This document shows, one piece after another, positions 1 to 8,394 of a DNA stretch of 64,000 nt (its first letter is position 1; every line of letters begins with the position of its first letter). Source of the stretch: Aquipuribacter sp. SD81 (GTDB lineage: Bacteria; Actinomycetota; Actinomycetes; Actinomycetales; JBBAYJ01); NCBI RefSeq assembly GCF_037153975.1, contig NZ_JBBAYJ010000006.1:104194-168193 (forward strand), written 5' to 3'. Position numbers and translations under genes: made by a program. The notes under the pieces are model-generated. The model had not been told where the DNA came from and made no database searches. It saw only the letters and a list, made by a program, of their open reading frames with translations.

Positions 1-257
1 CGGAGCTCCTCGCGCGCCTGCGTCGTGCGCCCGCGGACGAGCGCGAGGACGGCGCGGACCACGTGGTCGGCGCCGGTGATGAGCCGGTCGTACAGCCCCA
101 CGACGAGCGCCAGCGTCCCGCCGGAGACACCCGGCACCACCTCGGCCGCCCCGACGAGCCCGCCGCCGAGCAGGTACCCCGGCAGCCGCGCCGGGTACGA
201 CAGGTCGGTCCGGCCGCCGCGCGCGGCGGGGTCGGGACGCGTCCGCGGCTCAGACAT
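1..257 (-). CDS. DUF368 membrane protein (PopT-like), 3' part missing
   Basis: Only the N-terminal 85 or so residues are present; the gene runs off the left edge. Reverse translation from the ATG at 255-257 gives MSEPRTRPDPAARG, then a hydrophobic stretch with AAEVVPGVSGGTLALVVGLY, which matches the DUF368 signature (VPGVSGG followed by a Y-[DE]-R-L-I helix). DUF368 proteins are multi-pass membrane proteins; some (PopT) are known to recycle undecaprenyl phosphate across the membrane. The start overlaps the xth stop by 8 bases, so the two genes are probably co-transcribed and translationally coupled. The family call is firm, the lipid-carrier role is inferred from the family. Confidence 0.8.
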   Translation of the reverse strand, partial: MSEPRTRPDPAARGGRTDLSYPARLPGYLLGGGLVGAAEVVPGVSGGTLALVVGLYDRLITGADHVVRAVLALVRGRTTQAREEL

Positions 258-1056
258 CGAGGTCCACCACCACGGGGGCGTGGTCGCTCGGGCCCTGCCC
301 GGTCGTCGACCCCTTGGGTTTGCGCTGCTCCCGGTCGACGCGGGCGTCGGTGACCCGGGAGGCGAAGGCGTCGTTGCCGAGCACGAGGTCGATCCGCATG
401 CCGCGCTTCTTGGGGAACGCGAGCTGCTGGTAGTCCCAGTACGAGAACACGCCGGGGCCCGTCCGCGGCAGGACGACGTCGGTGAAGCCGTCGTCGGTGA
501 AGGCCCGCAGGGCGGCGCGCTCCGGCTCCGTGACGTGCGTCGAGCCGACGAAGACGGCCGGGTCCCACACGTCGTCGTCGGTCGGCGCGATGTTCCAGTC
601 GCCGACGAGGGCGAGGGGCCGGTCCGGGTGGGCGGCGAGCTCGTCGGTCGCGGCCGCCCGCAGCGCGCGCAGCCACTCGAGCTTGTACGCGTAGTGCGGG
701 TCGTCGACGGACCGCCCGTTCGGCACGTACAGGCTCCACAGCCGCACCCCGCCGCACGTCGCGCCGAGGGCACGCGCCTCCGCGGCGGTCGGGTCGCCGA
801 AGCCCGGCACGCCGGGGAACCCGACCGACACGTCGGCGAGCCCGACCCGGGAGGCGATCGCCACGCCGTTCCACTGGTTGAGCCCGTGGAAGGCGACCTC
901 GTACCCGGCGGCCTCGAAGGCCATGACGGGGAACTTGTCGTCGGCGACCTTGGTCTCCTGCAGCGCGCACACGTCGGTGCCGGACGTCTGCAGCCACTCG
1001 ATCACCCGCTCGAGCCGGGACCGGAGGGAGTTGACGTTCCACGTGGCGACCCGCAC
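250..1056 (-). CDS. xth: Exodeoxyribonuclease III
   Basis: A 268-residue AP endonuclease/3'-5' exonuclease of the ExoIII (EEP superfamily) type, acting in base excision repair. The protein opens with VRVATWNVNS, followed by LQETK near residue 33 (metal-binding Glu), YVPNG near 110, GDWNIAP near 152 and the terminal SDHAP with the catalytic His. Length is normal for the family. The GTG start at 1056 is chosen because homology begins exactly there and the element TACCGT ends 6 bases upstream, as in a leaderless transcript; there is no Shine-Dalgarno sequence. The open frame continues upstream without resemblance to the family. It is followed by the DUF368 gene with an 8-base overlap. Confidence 0.93.
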   Translation of the reverse strand: MRVATWNVNSLRSRLERVIEWLQTSGTDVCALQETKVADDKFPVMAFEAAGYEVAFHGLNQWNGVAIASRVGLADVSVGFPGVPGFGDPTAAEARALGATCGGVRLWSLYVPNGRSVDDPHYAYKLEWLRALRAAATDELAAHPDRPLALVGDWNIAPTDDDVWDPAVFVGSTHVTEPERAALRAFTDDGFTDVVLPRTGPGVFSYWDYQQLAFPKKRGMRIDLVLGNDAFASRVTDARVDREQRKPKGSTTGQGPSDHAPVVVDLDV

Positions 1057-1101
1057 GGCGCCACGGTAGGCCACGCCGGGGACGGCGATACGCTGCCCGT
1101 C
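1057..1101. promoter_or_regulatory. Interlocked divergent leaderless promoters (xth / SDR)
   Basis: The 45-base gap between two GTG starts holds two actinobacterial -10-like elements facing opposite ways: TACCGT (minus, 1068-1063), 6 bases before the xth GTG, and TACGCT (plus, 1089-1094), 7 bases before the SDR GTG. No clear -35 hexamers and no ribosome-binding sites are visible, so both transcripts probably start at or next to the start codon. Confidence 0.6.
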
Positions 1102-1905
1102 GTGCCTGCACCCGACCGACGGCCCGTGGCCCTGGTGACGGGGCCCACCTCCGGCATCGGCGAGTCCTTCGCGCGGCGGCTCGCCGCCGAGGGGCACGAC
1201 CTCGTGCTCGTCTCCCGCGACCGGGGCCGTCTCGACGCGCTCGCCGCCTCGCTCGCCGCCCGCCACGAGGTCGCGTGCGAGGTGCTGCCCGCGGACCTGT
1301 CCCGGCGCGAGGACGTGCTCCGCGTGGCGGAGCGGCTGCGCGACGACGAGCGGCCCGTCGACCTCCTCGTCAACAACGCGGGGCTGGGGGTCAACCAGCG
1401 CTTCGTGGGCGGCGACCTCGACGCCGAGCTCCGGCAGCTCGACGTGCTCGCGACCGCGGTCCTCGTGCTGTGCCACGCCGCGGCGCCGGGGATGGTCGCA
1501 CGCGGCCGCGGCGCCGTCGTCAACGTGAGCTCGGTCGCCGGCTTCGGGCCGATGGGCAGCTACTCCGCCGCCAAGGCGTGGTGCACGTCGTTCACCGAGC
1601 ACCTCGCCGCGACCCTGCGCGGCACGGGCGTCACGGCGACCGCGCTGTGCCCCGGCTTCGTGCGCACCGAGTTCCACAGCCGCGCGGGGATGGACGTCGG
1701 CGCCCGCACCTCCGGCTGGTGGCTCGACAGCGACGACCTCGTCGAGGACTGCCTCGCCGACGTCCGGCGCGGGCGGGTGCTCAGCGTGCCGAGCCGACGC
1801 TACACAGCGCTCGTCGCCCTGCTCGCCCTGCTCCCGCCGGGCGGCTACCGTGCGCGCCTGCTCTCGGCGGGGCGCAGGCGCACCGGCACGAGCCGGCACG
1901 ACTGA
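1102..1905 (+). CDS. Short-chain dehydrogenase/reductase
   Basis: A 267-residue classical SDR, an NAD(P)H-dependent oxidoreductase of unknown substrate. Visible motifs are the cofactor loop VTGPTSGIG near residues 10-18, LVNNAGLG near 90, the catalytic Ser in NVSSVAG and the catalytic YSAAK near 150, followed by a hydrophobic C-terminus (ALVALLALLPPG) that could associate with membrane. Length fits the family. The GTG start at 1102 is supported by TACGCT seven bases upstream and by homology starting about eight residues later; the frame is open further upstream only because it shadows xth. It is divergent from xth and followed by pyrE 50 bases on. Confidence 0.85.
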   Translation: MPAPDRRPVALVTGPTSGIGESFARRLAAEGHDLVLVSRDRGRLDALAASLAARHEVACEVLPADLSRREDVLRVAERLRDDERPVDLLVNNAGLGVNQRFVGGDLDAELRQLDVLATAVLVLCHAAAPGMVARGRGAVVNVSSVAGFGPMGSYSAAKAWCTSFTEHLAATLRGTGVTATALCPGFVRTEFHSRAGMDVGARTSGWWLDSDDLVEDCLADVRRGRVLSVPSRRYTALVALLALLPPGGYRARLLSAGRRRTGTSRHD

Positions 1906-1955
1906 GCACCGGCCGGCTCACCCACCGCCCGCCCGCCCCGGACCCAGGAGGACCC

Positions 1956-2528
1956 ATGCCGGCTCCCGCAGCCGCCGCCGGTGACGGCGACGCCCGCGCG
2001 CGCCTCGCCGCGCTCGTCGTCGAGCGGGCCGTCGTGCACGGCGAGGTGACGCTCGCCTCGGGCAGGGTCGCGCCGTACTACGTCGACCTGCGCCGGGTCA
2101 CCCTCGACGGGGAGGTGGCCCCGCTCGTCGGCGAGGTCATGCTCGACCTCGTCGCCGACCTCGACGTCGACGCGGTCGGTGGCCTCACGCTCGGCGCGGA
2201 CCCGGTCGCGACGGCCATGCTGCACGCGGCCGCGGCCCGGGGCCGGCGTCTCGACGCCTTCGTCGTGCGCAAGGCGGGCAAGGCGCACGGGCTGCAGCGG
2301 CGCATCGAGGGCCCGGACGTCGCCGGTCGGCGGGTGCTCGCGGTGGAGGACACCTCGACGACGGGGGAGTCGGTCCTCACCGCCGTCGAGGCGCTGCGCG
2401 AGGCGGGGGCCGACGTCGTCGCCGTGGCCACGATCGTCGACCGCGGCACGGGTGCCGCCGACCGGGTCGCGGCCGCCGGCCTGCTCTACCGTTCCGCGCT
2501 CGACCTCGGGGACCTCGGGCTGACGTGA
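1956..2528 (+). CDS. pyrE: Orotate phosphoribosyltransferase
   Basis: A 190-residue enzyme that joins orotate to PRPP to give orotidine 5'-phosphate in pyrimidine synthesis. The sequence shows the orotate/PRPP signatures LASGRVAPYYVDLR, GGLTLGADPVA, FVVRKAGKAHG and the PRPP-binding loop LAVEDTSTTGES. The ATG at 1956 is preceded by AGGAG at 1946-1950. Its stop overlaps the next gene's GTG (GTGA), so pyrE and the RNA methyltransferase are translationally coupled, a pairing common in actinobacteria. Confidence 0.93.
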   Translation: MPAPAAAAGDGDARARLAALVVERAVVHGEVTLASGRVAPYYVDLRRVTLDGEVAPLVGEVMLDLVADLDVDAVGGLTLGADPVATAMLHAAAARGRRLDAFVVRKAGKAHGLQRRIEGPDVAGRRVLAVEDTSTTGESVLTAVEALREAGADVVAVATIVDRGTGAADRVAAAGLLYRSALDLGDLGLT

Positions 2529-3145
2529 GCGAGGGCCCGGAGCCGTCCGACGACTCCGTCGCCCCCGACCCGGCCACCGACCGGCGCAACGTCGTCGACC
2601 GGTACCGCGGCTGGAGCGTCGAGGCGATCCGCGCGGACCTCGCCGCACGGTCGCACCCGTTCCACGTCGCCGTGGAGAACCTCGCGCACGACTTCAACAT
2701 CGGCTCGGTCGTCCGCAGCGCCAACGCCTTCGGCGCCAGGGCCGTGCACGTCGTCGGCCGGCGGCGCTGGAACCGGCGCGGGGCGATGGTCACCGACCGC
2801 TACCTCGACGTGCGCCACCAGCCCGACGCCGCCGCGCTGCACGGGTGGGCGCGCGCGCACGGCCTGCCCGTCGTCGGCGTCGACAACGTCCCCGGCGCTG
2901 TGCCGCTGGAGACCGATGAGCTACCGCGGGAGTGCGTCCTGCTGTTCGGCGCGGAGGGCCCGGGCCTGTCCGCGGAGGCGCTGGCCGGCTGCGACCGCGT
3001 CGTCGAGGTGAGCCAGTTCGGCTCCACGCGCTCGGTCAACGTCGGCGCGGCCGCAGCCGTCGTCATGCACGCCTGGGTCCGCCGCTGGGTCTTCGACCAG
3101 CAGGTGCAGGGCCCGTCGCTGCGCCGTGACCCGGATGAGGCCTAG
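2525..3145 (+). CDS. TrmH/SpoU-family RNA 2'-O-methyltransferase
   Basis: A 206-residue SPOUT methyltransferase predicted to methylate a ribose 2'-OH of tRNA or rRNA using S-adenosylmethionine. The three SpoU motifs are present: NIGSVVRSANAFGA (motif 1 with Asn and Arg), LLFGAEGPGLS (motif 2) and STRSVNVGAAAAVVMHAW (motif 3). There is no N-terminal L30e-like substrate domain, so it resembles the short TrmH/TrmL group rather than RlmB. The GTG start overlaps the pyrE stop. The gene converges on the lipoprotein gene and their stop codons share three bases. Exact RNA target is unknown. Confidence 0.88.
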   Translation: MSEGPEPSDDSVAPDPATDRRNVVDRYRGWSVEAIRADLAARSHPFHVAVENLAHDFNIGSVVRSANAFGARAVHVVGRRRWNRRGAMVTDRYLDVRHQPDAAALHGWARAHGLPVVGVDNVPGAVPLETDELPRECVLLFGAEGPGLSAEALAGCDRVVEVSQFGSTRSVNVGAAAAVVMHAWVRRWVFDQQVQGPSLRRDPDEA

Positions 3146-3612
3146 GGCGAGCCCACGACGAAGACGCCGTCGACGACCTGCCCCTCGACGGAGGTCGGCT
3201 CCTCGGACCACTGCACCTCCCCCTCCTGCTGCAGGCCGTCCGGCGCGGCCGCGCCCCGCAGGTCGAGCGGCACCGAGGCGCCCCCGCACTGCGGCGGGAA
3301 GGACTCCGCGAGCGCCTCGCACAGCCGGGGACCGGTGCCGTCGTCGAGCCAGAAGCCGCTCATGACGAAGGGCCCGTCGATCGGCGTCGCGGCCACGTCG
3401 GCGACGGCGACGCTGCCGTCGGGCAGCGACTCGACGCCGCCGGTGCCGGTGGGGATGTCGGCGCACACGGTCGCGCCCGACAGGCACGCGCCGCCGGCGC
3501 CGCCGGTCGCGGGGACCTCGTCCTCAGCCGTGCCGCACGCCGTGAGGAGCAGCGGGACCAGGAGCAGGGGAGCGCCCAGGCGCGCGCGGCCGGGCGGGCG
3601 GGTCGGTGTCAT
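3142..3612 (-). CDS. Small secreted lipoprotein of unknown function
   Basis: A 156-residue protein with a lipoprotein signal: positive n-region (TRPPGRAR), hydrophobic core (LLLVPLLL) and lipobox LTAC, giving a diacylated Cys near residue 26. The mature part is acidic, Gly/Pro rich and has four further Cys (ACLSGATVC and LCEALAESFPPQC) that could form two disulfides. I do not recognise the family. The start lies 89 bases inside the preceding dioxygenase gene in another frame, so the signal peptide is encoded on top of that gene's C-terminal tail. It is the last gene of the minus-strand operon. Confidence 0.7.
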   Translation of the reverse strand: MTPTRPPGRARLGAPLLLVPLLLTACGTAEDEVPATGGAGGACLSGATVCADIPTGTGGVESLPDGSVAVADVAATPIDGPFVMSGFWLDDGTGPRLCEALAESFPPQCGGASVPLDLRGAAAPDGLQQEGEVQWSEEPTSVEGQVVDGVFVVGSP

Positions 3613-4687
3613 GGCCGTTGGACGCGCCGGACGGGCCCGACGGTTCCCTCGCCGTCGCACGGCGGCCGGCGTGCGCCTCGAGCCACGCCACGGCGACCGC
3701 GTGCGGCACCGTGAGGGCCCACACGACCGCGAGCAGCCCGCCGAGCGCGCTCGCGCCGGTGGACCGCAGCAGCACGGCGACGGCCAGCACGCCGGCGGTG
3801 GCGGGCAGCCCGAGCCGGGCCGAGACGAGCACCTCGCGCACCGGCCGGCCCTCGCAGCCGGGCCGGGGCGCGCCCGTCGGCCCGCGGAGCAGCTGCGCGA
3901 GGCGGGCCTGGTGGCGCAGCGAGTGCCAGGCCGCGAAGAACGCCCCGAAGGCGAGCAGCGGGTGCGCGAGCACGGCGAGGGCGAGGAGCGCGGCCACCTC
4001 CGCGCCGACGACACCCGCGGCCCGGTCGCCGCGCAGGCGGGCCACCGCGCACGCCGCCAGCGCCGCCACCGCGACGGCGGTGAGGCCGAGGGCCAGTGCC
4101 GGCAGCGGCCGCAGCACGGGGTCGAGGCGCCCGTCCACCGCGCCGAGGGCCGCGCCCGCCTCGGGCGAGGCCAGCGGCAGGACGACGACGACCGACCCGC
4201 CGACCGACGCGGCCCACGCGCGCGGGTCGCGCCACGACCGCGCGAGCCCCCGCTCGACCGCGACACCCGCCTCGCCGGCCGCGAAGTGCACGACGCTCAG
4301 GGCGAGGAAGAGCGCGAAGCCGACCCGGGGCGCGGCGAGGTATCCCGCCAGCGCCACGAGGGCGAGCGCGACGTAGGGCACGACGAAGGAGGCCCGCGGG
4401 CCCGCCAGCGGCCCCCGCCGCCGCGTGCCACCCGGCCTCGTGCCGAGCAGCACGAGGTGGTCCAGCGCCCCGTGGGGCACGCCGGCCGCGAGCAGCACGA
4501 GCGTGACCATCGCCGCGAGCGTCGTCCTCGCCGGTTCCCCGAGCGGGGCGGTCGCGAGCGACAGCAGCACCGCCGCCGCCGCGGCGACGAGGCCGACCCT
4601 CGTCACCCGGGAGTCGGCGACGAGCGGCGGTCCGGGTCCCACCCGGCCAGCCTCCGGCGGCGGGCCGGACGGGTCAAAACCCCGCAT
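3524..4687 (-). CDS. blh: Brp/Blh-family beta-carotene 15,15'-dioxygenase
   Basis: A 387-residue integral membrane protein of the Brp/Blh family, whose characterised members cleave beta-carotene into two retinal molecules. Family His motifs are present in order: GVPHGALDHLVL, VVHFAAGEAG, AAWHSLRHQARL and LTVPHAVAVAWLE, set in many hydrophobic segments; these His residues bind the iron. The last 35 or so residues (after AWLEAHAGRR) are polar, outside the family core and overlap the lipoprotein gene. It lies 18 bases after manA on the same strand. No rhodopsin, lycopene cyclase or carotenoid gene is visible in this window, so the retinal consumer, if any, is elsewhere. Confidence 0.8.
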   Translation of the reverse strand: MRGFDPSGPPPEAGRVGPGPPLVADSRVTRVGLVAAAAAVLLSLATAPLGEPARTTLAAMVTLVLLAAGVPHGALDHLVLLGTRPGGTRRRGPLAGPRASFVVPYVALALVALAGYLAAPRVGFALFLALSVVHFAAGEAGVAVERGLARSWRDPRAWAASVGGSVVVVLPLASPEAGAALGAVDGRLDPVLRPLPALALGLTAVAVAALAACAVARLRGDRAAGVVGAEVAALLALAVLAHPLLAFGAFFAAWHSLRHQARLAQLLRGPTGAPRPGCEGRPVREVLVSARLGLPATAGVLAVAVLLRSTGASALGGLLAVVWALTVPHAVAVAWLEAHAGRRATAREPSGPSGASNGHDTDPPARPRAPGRSPAPGPAAPHGVRHG

Positions 4688-4705
4688 TCCCCGCCCGGAG
4701 GCGCG

Positions 4706-5686
4706 TCAGAGGACGTCGACCTCGAGGTAGGTCGTGCCGCGCGCGGCGTCGAGGGTGCCGCCCCACGCCGCGGGCAGCAGCACGACCCCGCCCGGCCCGA
4801 GCGGTGCCGGCAGCAGCCCGTGGCCCAGGGCGCCGGTGACGACGACGACGACCCGCGGGTGCAGCCGCTGCGGCTGGTGCACGCGACCGCCGAGGGGGGC
4901 GGTGTGCCGCGCGATGCGGTAGGCGTCGGTGTCCACCAGCAGCCCGTCACCGGCCGGCGCCGCGGCGGGCGGGTCGAGGTTGAGGTCCCACGCGGCGCGC
5001 AGGCACGTCATGGCCTCGTGCACGTGGGTCTCGCGCGGGGCGCGTCCCAGCTCCTCGGTCCAGTCGTACAGCCGGTACGTCGTGTCGCTCGGGGTCTGCG
5101 GCTCGGCGACGACCACGCCCCCGCCGAGGGCGTGCACGAGGCCGGCCGGCACGTGGTGGACGGCGCCGACCCGTGCGGGGACGCGGCGCAGCAGCGGCGG
5201 CAGGGCCGGGGTCCCGAGCGCGGCCTCGACCTGCTCCGGCGTGGTCCCGGGCACGAGGCCGAGCATGAGCTCCGCGCCCGGGTCCGCGGCCACGACGACC
5301 CACGACTCCGTCTTGAGCCGGGCGCCCGGCAGGTCGGCGAGGACGGACGGCGTCGGGTGCACCTGCACCGACAGCGGCTCGCGGGCGTCGAGGTGCTTGA
5401 ACAGCAGCGGGAACCGGTCGTCCTCGGTCGCGCGGGTGCGGCCCAGGACCGCCTCACGGTGCTCCCGGACGAGCTCGGTGAGCGTGAGGTCCTCGTAGGG
5501 CCCGTGCGCGACGCGGCTGACCGGCGACGGCTGCGACGTCGCGGACCCGTCGAGGTCGACGACGTCCCACGACTCGCCCACGGCCGCGTCCGGCGGCAGG
5601 TCACGACCGAGGTCACCGAGCCGCCGGCCGCCCCACGGCTTCTCGACGAGCACGGGGGTCAGCAGCAGGGGTGCGAGGTGCTCCAC
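4706..5686 (-). CDS. manA: Class I mannose-6-phosphate isomerase
   Basis: A 326-residue cupin isomerase that interconverts fructose-6-phosphate and mannose-6-phosphate, feeding GDP-mannose and glycoconjugate synthesis. The motifs are VEKPWGGRRL near the N-terminus, ESWDVVDL, SVQVHPTPSV (zinc ligands Gln and His), KTESWVV (Glu ligand) and VPAGLVHALGGGVVVAEPQ (His ligand and active-site loop) with DTTYRLYDWTE. The length matches the short Bacillus-type ManA rather than the long proteobacterial form. It lies 29 bases downstream of the acyltransferase and 18 bases upstream of blh on the same strand. Confidence 0.9.
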   Translation of the reverse strand: MEHLAPLLLTPVLVEKPWGGRRLGDLGRDLPPDAAVGESWDVVDLDGSATSQPSPVSRVAHGPYEDLTLTELVREHREAVLGRTRATEDDRFPLLFKHLDAREPLSVQVHPTPSVLADLPGARLKTESWVVVAADPGAELMLGLVPGTTPEQVEAALGTPALPPLLRRVPARVGAVHHVPAGLVHALGGGVVVAEPQTPSDTTYRLYDWTEELGRAPRETHVHEAMTCLRAAWDLNLDPPAAAPAGDGLLVDTDAYRIARHTAPLGGRVHQPQRLHPRVVVVVTGALGHGLLPAPLGPGGVVLLPAAWGGTLDAARGTTYLEVDVL

Positions 5687-5715
5687 GGGGCCAGCCTGTC
5701 AGCCGGCGGGCCGGC

Positions 5716-6660
5716 TCAGCGCCACACGGTGCGACGGCCGCGCTGCGCCGGTGGCCGGCTGGTGGCCCACACCCGGCGCCAGCGGGCGACGTCGGGCCCG
5801 CTCGTGGGCGCGGAGCCGCCGGTGGCCGCCCGTCGCCTGGCGTCGAACCACGACGCGGAGTCCTCGTCGACGAGCGCGGCCATCGCCGCCTCGATCCGCT
5901 TCGCGAGCTCGCGCGGTCCCTCGCCCTCGCGCGGCAGCAGCGGCTCGCCGTAGCGGATGCTCACGGGCGGGCGGCCCGGGCTCGGCCAGCCCTGCTCGTG
6001 CGGCATGGCGTTGAACGTGCCGCGCAGCGCGAGCGGCACGACGGGCACCTGCGCGCTGGAGGCCATGAAGGCCGCGCCGAGCTTGAACGGCTGCGTCCAC
6101 CCGTCGCGGGAGCGGGTGCCCTCGGGGTACACGACGACCGACCAGCCGTCGCGCAGCAGGTAGCCCGGCGTGTTCGACAGCGAGCCACCGCGGCGCTCGA
6201 TCGGGAACGTGTTGAACAGCAGGGCGGAGCCGGCCGCGCGCCACCACGTGTCGAAGAAGTAGTCGGCGGCCGCGGCGACCGCGGTGCGCCGGCGCCAGCG
6301 CGGGGGCAGCGTGTTGAGGATGAGGGGCGTGTCGACGTGGCTGGAGTGGTTCGCCACGAACACGACCGGCCCCTCGACGCGGTCGAGCACGTCGAGGCCG
6401 TGGGCACGGACGCTCACCTGCGAGCGGAGCAGGCCGTTCATGCCGACGCCGAGCGCGACCTCGCGGACCGCGCGCGCGAGCGGCCCGCGCGCCCAGCGTG
6501 TCGGGAACACGCGTGTGGAGCGCGCGGGCACGTACGGCTCGGCCGAGCGCGGCACGAGGGCCCGGCGGCCGACGCCCCAGCGCCAGCCGCGCGCGACGGT
6601 GCGGACGTCGTGGTAGCCGTCGCGAACGAAGCGCCACGGCGTCATGGCCGGACGGCTCAC
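5716..6660 (-). CDS. Lysophospholipid acyltransferase (PlsC-like)
   Basis: A 314-residue acyltransferase of the PlsC/AGPAT superfamily, expected to esterify a lysolipid or alcohol at the inner membrane. All four motifs are visible: NHSSHVDTP (H-x4-D catalytic block), FPIERRGGS, YPEGTRSRDG and VPVVPLALRG. The GTG start at 6660 overlaps the stop of the preceding gene (GTGA); an in-frame ATG at 6645 is the alternative. Tight coupling to a lactate-racemase-like gene suggests that both act on the same lipid pathway, but the acyl acceptor is unknown. Confidence 0.85.
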   Translation of the reverse strand: MSRPAMTPWRFVRDGYHDVRTVARGWRWGVGRRALVPRSAEPYVPARSTRVFPTRWARGPLARAVREVALGVGMNGLLRSQVSVRAHGLDVLDRVEGPVVFVANHSSHVDTPLILNTLPPRWRRRTAVAAAADYFFDTWWRAAGSALLFNTFPIERRGGSLSNTPGYLLRDGWSVVVYPEGTRSRDGWTQPFKLGAAFMASSAQVPVVPLALRGTFNAMPHEQGWPSPGRPPVSIRYGEPLLPREGEGPRELAKRIEAAMAALVDEDSASWFDARRRAATGGSAPTSGPDVARWRRVWATSRPPAQRGRRTVWR

Positions 6661-8327
6661 GCCGACGCGCCCGAGGCGCCGCCCGCCGTGCCACCCACCG
6701 TGGAGCCCACCGTGCCGCCCGCCGCCGCGAGGTCGGGGACGCTCACGTCGGCGACGAGGTGCGGCGGGTTGTGCAGGTACGTGATCGACGGGTCGGGCCC
6801 GACCGTGTCGGACACCATCTCGAGGGCGTCCTGCAGCGTGGAGGCGGCGCGGAAGCCCATGCGCGCGCACGCCTTCCGGTCGCCGCCGACCCACACGACG
6901 TTGCGGCCGCCGCCGAGGTGGTCGAGCGCGTGGGCGATCCAGTACCACATGTAGAACGGGTGGACGCCGTGGTAGGCGTGGCTCGTCCGGTACAGGTGCA
7001 CGTACCAGGGGTCGGTGGCGTACCGCTCCTCGAACTGCTTCTCGATGACGGCCGGCTCCGTGGAGGTCGAGAGGACCTCCTCGAAGAAGTCGACGTAGCT
7101 CGGGTGGTGCAGCTGGTGGAACTCCGGCTCGACCGGGTGGTAGAGGATCACCGCTCCGCCGGGACGGACCACGGGCGCGCCCCGGTAGGAGTTGAAGTAG
7201 TAGCCGAGCCCCATGCACGCGGCGAGGACCGGGTTCATCACGGAGTCGACGTTGTAGGGCCCGACGAACGGCACCCCGAGGACCATGACGTCGCTCTGCC
7301 CCTGCACCGGGACGAGCTGCTGGCGGTGCACGGCGGCGATCGTCGCCTCGTGGACGGCCTCGACCTCGCCCGCGCGCACGCCCGTGAGGCCGTACTCGGA
7401 GCGGATGCCGTGGAACGCGCGGTGGCGCAGCCGCTTCGGCGCGACGGCGAGCCCGCGCCGGACCCCGACGAAGCGGGCCTGGTCGGCGATGTTCCACTCC
7501 CACTCGCGCTTCTGCAGGAACGAGTACGCGTCGGGGAAGATCGTGTTGTTGAGAGTCGTCTCGATCTGGAACACCTTGACGTGCTCCGCGACGACCGTGC
7601 CCATGCGCCACGCGCTCGAGTGCAGGGCCGACTTCTTGTGGTCCATGAACGAGCGGCTCTGGACCATGGTGTGGCTGTTGTGGTGGTGCCGCAGGCTCGA
7701 GTACGGCGCGAGCCCGATGGCGACGGACTTGTGCCCGCCGTCCATCGCCACGAGGTTGACGTTGACGTAGACGAGCAGGTCGGACTCCGCCGACCGCTTG
7801 TGGAGGTCGACGGACTCCCCGTGCCGGGTCTCCCCGAGGTGGGTGATGTTGTCCTTGTCCTCGGCGTCGAAGTTGTACAGCGCCCCCTGCGGGAAGAAGC
7901 TGCGGAACACCCGCTCGCCCACGATGTGCTTGAGCTCGTCGGCGGTCAGCCGGCGGTGCAGGGCGTTGGCGCTCACCAGCTCGACGTCGTCGACACCGGC
8001 CTGCGCGGCGAGCTCGAGGACGGCCTCGATGATCCGCTGGCGGATGTCGGGGGAGCGCATCGGCGGCAGCGGGATGGAGATGTCGTCGAAGGCGATCGTC
8101 AGCCGCATGCCCGCCCGGAGCAGGGCCGGCAGCGGCTCGCTCTCGAGGGGGTGGTGCAGGGCCTCCTGGATGGCGGCGTCGACGTCCGGGACCGCGGGCA
8201 GGCTCTCCGGCGGGTACACGACGCGCGTACCGCGCGGGAAGCGCTCGAGCCGGAACCCCTCGCCCTCGTGGACCACGAGCGGCGGGGTCCGGTCGTCGAC
8301 CTCGAGCACGAATCCGGGACGGGTCAT
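6657..8327 (-). CDS. Lactate-racemase-domain (DUF2088) protein
   Basis: A 556-residue protein with the LarA N-terminal-like DUF2088 fold. Recognisable segments are TIAFDDISIPLPPM, VELVSANALHRRL (the His-containing turn of LarA), YVNVNLVAMDGGHKS and a long C-terminal part rich in His, Trp and Tyr. The last 25 residues are Gly/Thr/Val low complexity. LarA proper racemises lactate with a nickel-pincer cofactor; this protein is longer and no larB/larC/larE genes are in view, so the reaction is unknown. The ATG at 8327 is preceded by the shared element TGGTTGGAT. It heads the operon with the acyltransferase, manA, blh and the lipoprotein. Confidence 0.75.
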   Translation of the reverse strand: MTRPGFVLEVDDRTPPLVVHEGEGFRLERFPRGTRVVYPPESLPAVPDVDAAIQEALHHPLESEPLPALLRAGMRLTIAFDDISIPLPPMRSPDIRQRIIEAVLELAAQAGVDDVELVSANALHRRLTADELKHIVGERVFRSFFPQGALYNFDAEDKDNITHLGETRHGESVDLHKRSAESDLLVYVNVNLVAMDGGHKSVAIGLAPYSSLRHHHNSHTMVQSRSFMDHKKSALHSSAWRMGTVVAEHVKVFQIETTLNNTIFPDAYSFLQKREWEWNIADQARFVGVRRGLAVAPKRLRHRAFHGIRSEYGLTGVRAGEVEAVHEATIAAVHRQQLVPVQGQSDVMVLGVPFVGPYNVDSVMNPVLAACMGLGYYFNSYRGAPVVRPGGAVILYHPVEPEFHQLHHPSYVDFFEEVLSTSTEPAVIEKQFEERYATDPWYVHLYRTSHAYHGVHPFYMWYWIAHALDHLGGGRNVVWVGGDRKACARMGFRAASTLQDALEMVSDTVGPDPSITYLHNPPHLVADVSVPDLAAAGGTVGSTVGGTAGGASGASA

Positions 8328-8334
8328 GCGGGGT

Positions 8335-8343
8335 ATCCAACCA
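8335..8343 (-). promoter_or_regulatory. TGGTTGGAT start-proximal element (larA-like gene)
   Basis: On the minus strand TGGTTGGAT ends 7 bases before the ATG of the lactate-racemase-like gene. The same nine bases occur 6 bases before the start of the zinc alcohol dehydrogenase (13018-13026, to a GTG) and of the FAR/HAD fusion (29773-29781). Spacing matches that of -10 elements in the leaderless genes of this window, so TTGGAT may be the -10 box of an alternative sigma factor. Confidence 0.5.
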
Positions 8344-8394
8344 TCGTCCACAGATGTGCCGGCACGCCCCGGGGGCCTGGGCCGTGCACGCACG

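Noticed and set aside
25..1905. One 626-residue plus-strand protein covering xth and the SDR
   Set aside because: The first 359 codons are the antisense of DUF368 and xth; SDR homology begins just after the GTG at 1102.
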